Origin: Marinobacterium marinum
Lineage (GTDB): Bacteria; Pseudomonadota; Gammaproteobacteria; Pseudomonadales; Balneatricaceae
DNA length: 64,000 bases
Assembly (NCBI RefSeq): GCF_013868415.1
Contig: NZ_JACEMT010000038.1
Span: 1 to 64,000, forward strand
Direction: 5' to 3'
The position numbers were made by a program, and so were the translations under genes. A model generated the notes under the pieces. That model was not told the DNA's origin. It made no database searches and saw only the letters and a program-made list of their open reading frames with translations. The number at the start of each line of letters is the position of its first letter. Positions within the stretch are counted from its first letter, which is position 1. Of this stretch, positions 56,522 through 64,000 are shown one piece after another.

Positions 56522-58786
56522 ATGTCGATTGAACAGCAACTGGCGACCGAGCTGAGCATCAAGCCGGCTCAGGTCGCCGCCACTCTTACCCTGCTGGATC
56601 AGGGTGCCACCCTTCCTTTCATTGCTCGCTATCGCAAGGAGCAGACCGGCGCGCTGGACGACACTCAGCTGCGCCAGTTGCATGAGCGACTGGGCCAGTT
56701 GCGGGAATTGGCAAGCCGCCGCGAATCGATTCTCGGGCGCCTGCGCGAACAGAATCAGCTGACACCGGAACTGGAGCAGGCCCTGCAGGCCGCCGACAGT
56801 CGGGCCCGACTGGAAGACCTCTACCTGCCCTACCGTCCCAAGCGGCGCAACAAGGCGCAGGAAGCCCGCGAAGCAGGGCTGGAGCCTCTGGCGCAGCAAA
56901 CCCTGCAAAGCGGTGCCCTGCCACTATCTGAACTGGATCGCTTTCTGAACCCCGCAGCCGGTTTTGCCGACGGGGATGCGGTGGCCGAGGGCGTCCGCCA
57001 GATTCTGCTGGAAGTGCTGAGCGAAGACGCCGATCTGACCGGCAGCCTGCGTCAGCGGCTGTGGCAGCAGGGTGACTTCCGGGTCCGTGCCGCACGCGGC
57101 AAAGCCGATCCGGACAGCAAATTCCGCGACTATTTCGATTACGCCGAACCCGTCGCCCGCGTACCCTCCCACCGGGCGCTGGCGGTGCTGCGCGGCGTCA
57201 GTGAGGGCGTACTCAAGGCCGGCCTGCAACTGCCGGACAGTCTGGACGGCTGGCCCGAGGAGCAGATGGCCCGACGTCATCACCTGCGCAGCGCTCAGCT
57301 GGACAGCTGGATGCAACAGACACTGCAGCAGGCCTGGCAGAAAAAGCTGCGTCCATCGCTGGAAACCGAGCTGATCAAGCGGCTGCGCGAACAGGCTGAC
57401 CAGTCTGCCATTGATGTGTTCGCTCGCAACCTGAACGACCTGCTGCTGGCCGCACCGGCCGGTGCCAAAACCACCATCGGCCTTGATCCGGGCCTGCGCA
57501 CCGGCGTCAAGGTAGCGGTGATCGACGCCACCGGCAAGCTGGTTGATTACACCACCATTTACCCGCATGCGCCGCAGAAGCAGTGGGACAAATCGCTGCA
57601 TACGCTGACGGTGCTGGCAAGCAAGCATGGTGCCGAACTGATCGCTGTCGGCAACGGTACCGCCTCACGCGAAACCGAACAGCTGGCTCAGGCCGTGTGC
57701 AAGGCCGTGCCACAGAATATTCAGGCTGTGCTGGTCAACGAGGCAGGGGCATCTGTCTACTCCGCCTCCGAACTGGCCGCCACCGAATTTCCGAATATCG
57801 ATGTCACCATCCGTGGCGCCGTTTCCATCGCCCGTCGCCTGCAAGACCCGCTGGCAGAGCTGGTCAAGATCGACCCCAAATCGATCGGTGTCGGCCAGTA
57901 CCAGCATGATGTGGACCAGAATCGCCTCGGCGAATCCCTCGACGGCGTCATTGAGCAATGCGTCAACCACGTGGGCGTGGACGTGAACACCGCCTCGGCG
58001 GCCCTGCTCAGCCATGTCGCCGGCCTCAACCGCACCACGGCCGAGAACATCGTCGCCTGGCGTGACGAGCACGGTGCACTGCGCAACCGCCGTCAACTGC
58101 TCAAGGTCCCGCGTTTGGGCCCCAAGGCATTCGAGCAGTGTGCCGGATTCCTGCGCATTCGTAACGGCGAAGAACCGCTGGATAACTCCGCCGTGCATCC
58201 GGAAAGCTATCCTCTGGCCCAAGCGATCGCCGCCAGCTGCGGGCTGCAGCTGCAGGCCCTGCTGCAGCAGACCGACAAACTGAAACAGGTCGATCCAGGC
58301 CAGCTGGAAGCTCAGGGCTACGGCCGCTATACCGTACGCGACGTCCTCGGCGAACTGGAAAAACCAGGCCGTGACCCGCGCCCGGAGTTCCGCTCCGTAC
58401 AGTACGCAGAAGGCGTGGAAAAACTTCAGGACCTGCAGCCCGGCATGACGCTGGAAGGGGTCGTGACGAATGTCACCCACTTCGGCGCTTTCGTCGACAT
58501 CGGCGTGCACCAGGATGGTCTGGTCCACATCTCCCAGCTGGCCGACCGTTTCGTCAGTGACCCTCACTCCATAGTCAGCAGCGGCCAGATCGTGCGTGTC
58601 CGTGTTCTGGAAGTGGACGAGTCGCGCAAGCGCATTGCCCTGACGATGAAAACAGCAACAGAAGCGGCACCGCCCCGTACGGCCCCGGCAGACAGACCCA
58701 CGCCTTCACGGCCGCCCCAGGCTCCGATCAAGGGATCGCTGGCCGACAAACTGCAGGCCGCCGGTCTGGGCAGAAAAAAACACTGA
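56522..58786 (+). CDS. tex: Tex-type RNA-binding transcription accessory protein
   Basis: A 754-residue nucleic-acid binding protein. It has the Tex N-domain (LPFIARYRKEQTGALDD), the YqgF-like RNase-H fold (GLDPGLRTGVKVAVID near residue 320), helix-hairpin-helix segments (VDVNTASAALLSHVAGLNRTTAENIV) and a C-terminal S1 domain (LEGVVTNVTHFGAFVDIGVHQDGLVHIS). The tail is Pro-rich, then basic. Starts 17 bp after pyk and probably shares its transcript. Confidence 0.95.
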   Translation: MSIEQQLATELSIKPAQVAATLTLLDQGATLPFIARYRKEQTGALDDTQLRQLHERLGQLRELASRRESILGRLREQNQLTPELEQALQAADSRARLEDLYLPYRPKRRNKAQEAREAGLEPLAQQTLQSGALPLSELDRFLNPAAGFADGDAVAEGVRQILLEVLSEDADLTGSLRQRLWQQGDFRVRAARGKADPDSKFRDYFDYAEPVARVPSHRALAVLRGVSEGVLKAGLQLPDSLDGWPEEQMARRHHLRSAQLDSWMQQTLQQAWQKKLRPSLETELIKRLREQADQSAIDVFARNLNDLLLAAPAGAKTTIGLDPGLRTGVKVAVIDATGKLVDYTTIYPHAPQKQWDKSLHTLTVLASKHGAELIAVGNGTASRETEQLAQAVCKAVPQNIQAVLVNEAGASVYSASELAATEFPNIDVTIRGAVSIARRLQDPLAELVKIDPKSIGVGQYQHDVDQNRLGESLDGVIEQCVNHVGVDVNTASAALLSHVAGLNRTTAENIVAWRDEHGALRNRRQLLKVPRLGPKAFEQCAGFLRIRNGEEPLDNSAVHPESYPLAQAIAASCGLQLQALLQQTDKLKQVDPGQLEAQGYGRYTVRDVLGELEKPGRDPRPEFRSVQYAEGVEKLQDLQPGMTLEGVVTNVTHFGAFVDIGVHQDGLVHISQLADRFVSDPHSIVSSGQIVRVRVLEVDESRKRIALTMKTATEAAPPRTAPADRPTPSRPPQAPIKGSLADKLQAAGLGRKKH

Positions 58787-58797
58787 TTCGACCCGGC

Positions 58798-58828
58798 ATG
58801 ACACCGGGCCGGCAAAGCGCTGTATAAT
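58798..58828 (+). promoter_or_regulatory. gshA: Candidate sigma-70 promoter of gshA
   Basis: TATAAT at 58823-58828 is perfect; ATGACA or TGACAC about 18-19 nt before it is an acceptable -35. It lies 32 bp before the gshA ATG. Confidence 0.55.
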
Positions 58829-58860
58829 GCGCCCCCTATTGGCTTAACCACAGGAATGAC

Positions 58861-60426
58861 ATGGTGCTGGCAACTCTCGAACACCAACTCGAACGTCTGG
58901 CCCACGCGGGCCATGCCGCTCTGCTCACACAGACTCGCCAGGGGATCGAGAAGGAAGGCCTGCGTGTCACCCCCGACGCCCAAATCGCACAAAGCCCCCA
59001 CCCCCGTGCTTTGGGTTCGGCCCTGACCCACGATTTCATCACCACCGACTACTCGGAAGCGCTGCTGGAGTTCATTACACCGGTTCACGACACCCCGACC
59101 GCGGCACTCGATTTTCTGACACAGCTGCACGCCTTCACCTACAGTCGGCTTGGCGATGAGCAACTGTGGTGCGCCAGCATGCCCTGCGAAATTCCGTCTG
59201 AAGACAGCATTCCGATTGCCGAATATGGCAGCTCCAATGTGGGTCGCCTGAAACACATCTATCGCCAAGGGTTGAAGTACCGTTACGGCAAGATGATGCA
59301 GACCATCGCCGGCATCCATTACAACTTCTCGCTGCCGGATGCCTTTTGGCCCGTCTGGCAGCAGCTGGAAGGCGACACGGGCAGCCTGCAGGCCTTCCGC
59401 TCCGCCGGTTACTTTCGCCTGATTCGCAATTTCCGCCGTTATGGCTGGCTGCTGCTCTACCTGTTCGGTGCCTCACCGGCCCTGTCGGCTTCATTTATGG
59501 CCGGCCGCAACCACGACCTGCAACAGCTGAATGCCGACACCCTGTTCCTGCCCCATGCCACTTCACTGCGCATGAGTGATCTGGGTTACTCCAACAAGGC
59601 TCAGTCAGCGTTGCAGATCTGTTTCAACCACCTGGACAGCTACGCCAACTCCCTGCACCATGCCATCCACACCTCTCACCCTGACTACGAAAAAATCGGC
59701 GTTCTGGTGGATGGGCACTACCGCCAGCTCAACAGCAACGTGCTGCAGATCGAGAACGAGTATTACAGTGATGTCCGCCCCAAGCGCGTCACCGAGTCCG
59801 GCGAGAAACCGGTACATGCCCTGATGCATCGCGGTGTCGAGTATGTCGAGGTACGCAACACCGACATCAACCCCCTGCTGCCACTGGGTATCGATACCTC
59901 TCAGGCGCTGTTCCTCAACGCCTTTCTGGTTACCTGCCTGTTGGGACAGGCCGATGACCTGGATAAACGCGAGTGCCGTCTGGTAGCGGAAAACCAGCAA
60001 CGCATCGTCAACCGGGGACGGGAACCCGGCCTGTTGCTGCATGGCCGCAACGGTGAACAGCCGCGTGAGCTGCTGGCCGAACAGATTCTGGACAAGGTGG
60101 CACGTACCGCCGAGCTGCTGGATGACATCGAGGGCACACATCGGTATCGCCAGGCGATCGACAGTCAGCGTACCAAGGTGGCCGACCCCTCCCTGACACC
60201 TTCGGCACAGGTACTTGCCGCCCTCCGTGACAGCGGCCTTAGCCACAGCGAATGGGTTCTGACCATGAGTCGCAAGCATCGCCTGAATACTCTGGCAGAA
60301 CTGACCTCCGCCACGGATACACAGCTGCAGCAGGCCGCCCTGGAATCACTGGCCCAGCAGGCCGAGCTGGAAACGACACCGGCCCCCGCCTTTGCCGACT
60401 TCCTGGCCGATTACATTGCCAGCTGA
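58861..60426 (+). CDS. gshA: Glutamate-cysteine ligase
   Basis: First step of glutathione synthesis: ATP-driven joining of glutamate and cysteine. The 521-residue protein matches the gammaproteobacterial type 1 family: GIEKEGLRV near the N-terminus, HDFITTDYSEALLEFITP, IAGIHYNFSLPD near 155 and VEYVEVRNTDINPLLPLGID near 325. CAGGA precedes the ATG. Confidence 0.96.
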   Translation: MVLATLEHQLERLAHAGHAALLTQTRQGIEKEGLRVTPDAQIAQSPHPRALGSALTHDFITTDYSEALLEFITPVHDTPTAALDFLTQLHAFTYSRLGDEQLWCASMPCEIPSEDSIPIAEYGSSNVGRLKHIYRQGLKYRYGKMMQTIAGIHYNFSLPDAFWPVWQQLEGDTGSLQAFRSAGYFRLIRNFRRYGWLLLYLFGASPALSASFMAGRNHDLQQLNADTLFLPHATSLRMSDLGYSNKAQSALQICFNHLDSYANSLHHAIHTSHPDYEKIGVLVDGHYRQLNSNVLQIENEYYSDVRPKRVTESGEKPVHALMHRGVEYVEVRNTDINPLLPLGIDTSQALFLNAFLVTCLLGQADDLDKRECRLVAENQQRIVNRGREPGLLLHGRNGEQPRELLAEQILDKVARTAELLDDIEGTHRYRQAIDSQRTKVADPSLTPSAQVLAALRDSGLSHSEWVLTMSRKHRLNTLAELTSATDTQLQQAALESLAQQAELETTPAPAFADFLADYIAS

Positions 60427-60434
60427 AACGGCCC

Positions 60435-60833
60435 TTACTGTGTCACAAAGCTGGTAAACAGCAGGCCGGACACCTGTGGCTGTCCGGTCTCTTCCTGCAG
60501 CAGCTGCTGTACGGCATGCAAGGCCTGCTCGGCCAACACCTTCTGCGCCGCGACCGTATCGACCTGATTCTCTTCCACCGCCGAAAACAGGAACACCAGA
60601 TCATTGCGGATATGCGCCAGATGCGCATTGACGGCATGGTGTGCAGCAGGAGTTTCCACTTGCATTGTCACCTCGGCCTTCAGAAAACGGACCTTGCCCG
60701 GCCCCCCGTAATTGGTCACAAACGGCTTAAGCGCAATATAGTCAGTGTAGTTTTCCGCCGTTTCTTCCGCCTGCGCGGATGTCCCCGTCAAGGCTGCCAA
60801 CAGTGCCAGACACGACCCGATTTTTCGCCACAT
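60435..60833 (-). CDS. Secreted FliL-like protein
   Basis: A 132-residue protein with a cleavable signal peptide (MWRKIGSCLALLAALTGTSAQA) and a FliL-like domain: YIALKPFVTNYGGPGKVRFLKAEVTMQVE, then a helix ending FLFSAVEENQVDT and QQLLQEETGQPQVSGLLFTSFVTQ. True FliL is anchored by a membrane helix and sits in the flagellar operon; this copy has a signal peptide and no flagellar neighbours. GGAG lies 8 nt before the ATG. Convergent with gshA; divergent from rsd. Confidence 0.82.
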   Translation of the reverse strand: MWRKIGSCLALLAALTGTSAQAEETAENYTDYIALKPFVTNYGGPGKVRFLKAEVTMQVETPAAHHAVNAHLAHIRNDLVFLFSAVEENQVDTVAAQKVLAEQALHAVQQLLQEETGQPQVSGLLFTSFVTQ

Positions 60834-60967
60834 GAAGTGATCTCCATTTGTCCTTGAGCAACTAGTATACCCCCGCATCCGGACGGATCTCCACGTATCG
60901 GACAGGTGTATTGCACCCTCTCGGAGGTGGCAGTAGTATGGAATCAACAATAGTGGAGGGACAGGTC

Positions 60968-61441
60968 ATGCTTGAGAAATGTCGCAACGCCAAAGAACGC
61001 TGGGGCGGAGTCAGCACGATCATTGATCATTGGCTGGAAGAGCGACAGAAGCTCATCTCCCTCTTCGTTGCCATTCCGACTCGAAAGGCCGGTACGGTTC
61101 TGAACGGCTCGGTACATAGCTTCTGCGAGCTGCTGATGGACTATCTGTCATCAGGCCACTTCGAGGTATACGAGCAACTCCTGCGCGAAGGCAGCGAATT
61201 TAACGACGGCAGTCTGGAACAGGCCCAGCGATTGCTGCCGCAGATCCAGCCGTCCACGGATCAGGCATTGGATTTCAACGATACCTACGGCACCTTTGAA
61301 GCCCCCACGCTGCAGCAGCTGTGCCAGCTGTCACGCGACCTGTCGGAGCTGGGAGAACGACTGGAAGAACGCTTTGCCCTTGAAGACCAGCTGATCGAAA
61401 TACTGCATACGGCCCACAAGGATCTGGCAGGCACCTCATGA
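60968..61441 (+). CDS. rsd: Anti-sigma-70 regulator Rsd/AlgQ
   Basis: Binds region 4 of sigma-70 and frees core polymerase for other sigma factors. The 157-residue protein starts MLEKCRNAKERWGGVSTIID, close to AlgQ, and has FCELLMDYLSSGHFEVYEQL and LSRDLSELGERLEERFALED. The start at 60968 is set by GGAGGGACAGG and the family N-terminus. Overlaps the next gene (ATGA). FKBP and TIGR02444/ABC-F genes downstream repeat the algQ neighbourhood of P. aeruginosa. Confidence 0.93.
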   Translation: MLEKCRNAKERWGGVSTIIDHWLEERQKLISLFVAIPTRKAGTVLNGSVHSFCELLMDYLSSGHFEVYEQLLREGSEFNDGSLEQAQRLLPQIQPSTDQALDFNDTYGTFEAPTLQQLCQLSRDLSELGERLEERFALEDQLIEILHTAHKDLAGTS

Positions 61442-62421
61442 ACGCCACCGGGCCGGTAATGCTGCTCTCGGCACTGCTGCTGGGCGGCTGTGACAGCAGT
61501 GCCGACTCGGCGTCCGACGCCCTCGCCCTCACCACCCAAAGCGGGGTATACAGCGCCGACCTGTCTGCCGACGGTCGACTGGCCCTGATCGGAGCCATCA
61601 CTCACGGCGGCAGCCTGTGGGACCTGCAGCAACGCACCCGTCTGTTCGACTGGAACCATAAGCCCGGCACCTTCACCGCGCTGGCTGCTGTCGACTTTTC
61701 CCCCGAAGGCCGCTATGCCCTGACGGCCAGCCCGCAGGATCTGGTGCTCTGGAATGTGGAGCGCGGCACGGCAGAAGGTTACTGGAACACACCGGCGGAA
61801 ATACTGGATGCCGAGCTATCGACAGAGGGGCGTTACGCTCTGCTCGGGCTGGCCAACTTTGAAGCCGTGTACTTCGATACGCGCCAGGGAGGCATACATA
61901 CCCGCCTGCGGCATCCGGCTCGAGTACGCAGCGTTGCCCTCAGTCCTGATGAACGCCTGGCACTGACCGGTGCCGATGACCACATTGCCCGCATCTGGGA
62001 TCTGGAAAACGGCACCGAACTGCAACAGGTCAGGCTTGGCAACACTGTCGATACCGTTGCCCTCTCCGCCAACGGCCGCCTGGCCTTCAGCTCGGGCAGC
62101 CTGGATCAGGCAATCGTGTGGCACACCCGCACGGGTGAAGTGCTGTTCCACCTCAGCGGTGACGAACAACTGTTCCCACGCCGCCTGAGCTACCTGAGTG
62201 CACGCTTTTCCGCCAACAACGATCAACTGCTGACCGGGCGCGCCGACGGGACGGTCGAACTCTGGGATCTGAACCGGCAACAGGTAATACGGCGCTGGAA
62301 ACTGGACAAAAGGGCCAGTTACGGCCCTACCAGTACCGCTGTTGTGGCTCTGGCATTTGGGCAGGATGGCACCAGCTGGCATGCCATTGGCTCCAACGGC
62401 ATGGTCAACTGGTTGCACTAG
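61438..62421 (+). CDS. WD40-type beta-propeller lipoprotein
   Basis: A 327-residue lipoprotein precursor: a hydrophobic signal (MLLSALLLGG) and lipobox cysteine at residue 18, followed by Asp, the inner-membrane retention signal in E. coli. No basic residue precedes the hydrophobic stretch, which is unusual. The mature part is a propeller of about seven blades with WD-like ends (GGSLWDLQQRT, DHIARIWDLENGT, GTVELWDLNRQQ). Function unknown. Translationally coupled to rsd. Confidence 0.82.
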   Translation: MNATGPVMLLSALLLGGCDSSADSASDALALTTQSGVYSADLSADGRLALIGAITHGGSLWDLQQRTRLFDWNHKPGTFTALAAVDFSPEGRYALTASPQDLVLWNVERGTAEGYWNTPAEILDAELSTEGRYALLGLANFEAVYFDTRQGGIHTRLRHPARVRSVALSPDERLALTGADDHIARIWDLENGTELQQVRLGNTVDTVALSANGRLAFSSGSLDQAIVWHTRTGEVLFHLSGDEQLFPRRLSYLSARFSANNDQLLTGRADGTVELWDLNRQQVIRRWKLDKRASYGPTSTAVVALAFGQDGTSWHAIGSNGMVNWLH

Positions 62422-62458
62422 AGATACCTGCCGCCCATGACGACAGGCACCGACGACT

Positions 62459-63163
62459 TTATTCCTTGTCGTCGGACGGATTGACTTCCAGCAGCTCAAC
62501 CTCGAATACCAGTGTTTCATTCGGGCCGATCGCGTTACCCATGCCACCCGGACCATATGCCAGTTCGGCAGGGATCACCAGACGGCTCTTGCCGCCCTCT
62601 TTCATCAACTGCAACCCTTCGGTCCAGCCCGAGATCACCCCGTTCAGCGGGAAGGAGACCGGCTCGTTGCGGGCATAGGAACTGTCAAACTCGGTACCAT
62701 CAATCAGGGTGCCACGGTAATGTACCTTGACGGTATCTTCGACACTCGGGCTCTTGCCCTTGCCTGCGGTCAGCTGTTCATACTGCAGTCCGGATTCGGT
62801 GGTTTTAACCCCGTCCTTTTTACCGTTCTCAGCCATATAGGCCTGACCCTTATCCAGGTTATCCTGCGCCAGCTTGGCAACCGCCTGGCGCTGCTCTTCC
62901 AGCTTGCGAGTCTGGAACGCCTGCATGACTTCCGCTACCTGCTGCTGGTCCAGCAGCGGCGTTTCATCCTTGTAGATCGCCTCAACACCGCGAGAGAAGG
63001 CCTCGATGTCCAGCTCATCCATATCCGCCTGAAGACGTTCGCCCAGAATCAATCCCAGGCTGTAGCTCAGTTTCTGCTGTTCCGTTTCCAGTGCTTCCGC
63101 CTGAGCACCCGCACTCACTACCAGAGCACCGCTCAAGGCGATGGCAAGCATGCTTTTTTTCAT
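62459..63163 (-). CDS. fkpA: Exported FKBP-type peptidyl-prolyl isomerase
   Basis: Periplasmic prolyl isomerase and chaperone. The 234-residue precursor has a signal peptide (cleavage after SAGAQA, residue 22), an N-terminal helical dimer domain (LSYSLGLILGERLQ, residues about 30-125) and a C-terminal FKBP domain (VKVHYRGTLIDGTEFDSSY and LVIPAELAYGPGGMG). FkpA/Mip layout; the exact name is by layout and could be a paralogue. Convergent with the lipoprotein gene. Confidence 0.9.
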   Translation of the reverse strand: MKKSMLAIALSGALVVSAGAQAEALETEQQKLSYSLGLILGERLQADMDELDIEAFSRGVEAIYKDETPLLDQQQVAEVMQAFQTRKLEEQRQAVAKLAQDNLDKGQAYMAENGKKDGVKTTESGLQYEQLTAGKGKSPSVEDTVKVHYRGTLIDGTEFDSSYARNEPVSFPLNGVISGWTEGLQLMKEGGKSRLVIPAELAYGPGGMGNAIGPNETLVFEVELLEVNPSDDKE

Positions 63164-63210
63164 ATCTGTTCTGTCCTTCGTTCGCGTTATTCAGCGTACA
63201 GTGTGTGTGG

Positions 63211-63726
63211 TTAGTACTTCCGACCGGGGGAAAGTTCACTCTCCCCGCCAGACAATTCAGCCGCTGCATCCGCCAGTTGCGTCAACTCGTCCCAGTCCGA
63301 TGCCTGACTCAACATCCGACAATAGCTGATCAGGTTGCCTCGTATCAATGCCCGCCCTGCCCGAGCCGGATCCACTGGCCAGGCAATGGCGGTGTGATAC
63401 AACTGCATCAGCTCCACCTGCTCAGCAGCCAGCTCAGCCTGCCGCAGGGCCTGATAGCAGGCACCGGTCTCGGGCTGCTGTTCTCGCAGAGCCCGCACAC
63501 GATAACGGATGAGACGCAGAGGTTCGGTAATTTCGGTCCGCCACGCGGAGTCCAGCTGTCGCCATCGGGCGGCATCCAGCACCACCCCCCGACCGCCCAG
63601 CCAGCAGGCCAGCAACAGCCGGTTGATAGCGGCTCCCTGCCGCTGCAGTTGCAAGCACGTCGATTCGATTCCGGGCTCGGCATAAAGTGCCAGCGCGTAA
63701 TGCCATAAGGGGTTGTCCAGGGCCAT
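63211..63726 (-). CDS. TIGR02444-family protein
   Basis: A 171-residue helical protein of unknown function. The start MALDNPLWHYALALY and the LLLACWLGGRG segment are those of the TIGR02444 family, usually beside the ABC-F gene as here (P. aeruginosa PA5251/PA5252). The C-terminal 20 residues are polar. Upstream of fkpA on the same strand by 47 bp. Confidence 0.82.
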   Translation of the reverse strand: MALDNPLWHYALALYAEPGIESTCLQLQRQGAAINRLLLACWLGGRGVVLDAARWRQLDSAWRTEITEPLRLIRYRVRALREQQPETGACYQALRQAELAAEQVELMQLYHTAIAWPVDPARAGRALIRGNLISYCRMLSQASDWDELTQLADAAAELSGGESELSPGRKY

Positions 63727-63746
63727 GCTGTGGTAATATCCCCGCC

Positions 63747-64000
63747 ATGATTCAGATACAGAACCTTAGCTTACATCGCGGCCCGCAGCAGTTGCTAGCA
63801 GAGGCCAATCTGACCCTCCACAGCGGCTGGAAAGTGGGTATTGTCGGTGCCAACGGCGTTGGCAAGTCCTCGCTGTTCAAACTGCTGCTGGGCGAACTCC
63901 ATCCCGATGCCGGAGAACTGCAGCTGCCCGGTCAGTTGCGTGTTGCCCATATGGCACAGGAAGTTCAGGCCAGCGAACGCAGTGCCGTCGACTATGTTAT
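63747..64000 (+). CDS. ABC-F family ATPase, N-terminal part
   Basis: The frame opens at ATG 63747 and runs off the window after about 84 codons. It begins MIQIQNLSLHRGPQQLLAEA and has Walker A VGANGVGKSSLFKLLLGE and the ABC-F style LRVAHMAQE that precedes the first signature. Likely a YheS-type translation factor with two ATPase domains, by position and start. Divergent from the TIGR02444 gene with 20 bp between the starts. Confidence 0.9.
   Translation, partial: MIQIQNLSLHRGPQQLLAEANLTLHSGWKVGIVGANGVGKSSLFKLLLGELHPDAGELQLPGQLRVAHMAQEVQASERSAVDYV

Overview
The window reads as a stretch of ordinary chromosome from a GC-rich gammaproteobacterium. Gene content and order resemble the Pseudomonas/Oceanospirillales side of the class: birA-coaX-SPOR gene-tRNAs-tuf; folA-thyA-lgt-ptsP-rppH; hemC-hemD-hemX-hemY; rho-ubiD-fre; and algQ(rsd)/FKBP/TIGR02444/ABC-F as near PA5251-PA5255 of P. 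aeruginosa. I infer a marine or aquatic relative of Marinobacterium or Marinobacter, but no single gene here proves the genus. I see no prophage, insertion sequence, CRISPR array or obvious island. The novelty is in small genes, junctions and regulatory sequence rather than in a large new system.

Layout. 1-1.6 kb: the start of EF-Tu and four tRNA genes (Thr-TGT, Tyr-GTA, Gly-TCC, Thr-GGT), all on the minus strand. 1.65-6.2 kb: minus-strand cofactor/nucleotide/lipoprotein genes (SPOR-like, coaX, birA, folA, thyA, lgt), mostly overlapping. 6.4-10.5 kb: an NRDE/TANGO2-type protein, ptsP-rppH, and a CBS-domain protein. 10.6-19.7 kb: rlmI; gcvH-gcvT; ubiI-ubiH-pepP-ygfB; and on the plus strand a TIGR02449 coiled-coil gene, zapA, the 6S RNA gene and fau, the classical gammaproteobacterial cluster.

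19.6-26 kb: a 41-codon membrane peptide gene, an unexplained 346-bp gap, argH, and the divergent haem operon hemC-hemD-hemX-hemY. 26-33 kb: fre, ubiD, rho and trxA (minus), then ppx and a nucleoside-recognition membrane protein (plus). 33-43.7 kb: pckA, hslO, a PAP2 phosphatase, hslR-yrfG, nudE, sodB, tesA, an ABC exporter pair, a second 41-residue membrane peptide and a MerR regulator. 43.6-46.5 kb: rpiA, ilvA and an orphan membrane protein.

46.6-55 kb is the most interesting block: a C4-dicarboxylate TRAP transporter operon (dctP-dctQ-dctM) behind a consensus sigma-54 promoter, its two-component system dctB-dctD, and between them a chemoreceptor whose sensor region carries a CxxCH haem c motif. 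The 378-bp control region holds a perfect 17-bp inverted repeat and a second, spaced inverted repeat. 55-64 kb: pyk, tex, gshA, a secreted FliL-like protein, the anti-sigma factor rsd/algQ coupled to a beta-propeller lipoprotein, an FKBP isomerase, TIGR02444, and the start of an ABC-F ATPase that runs off the window.
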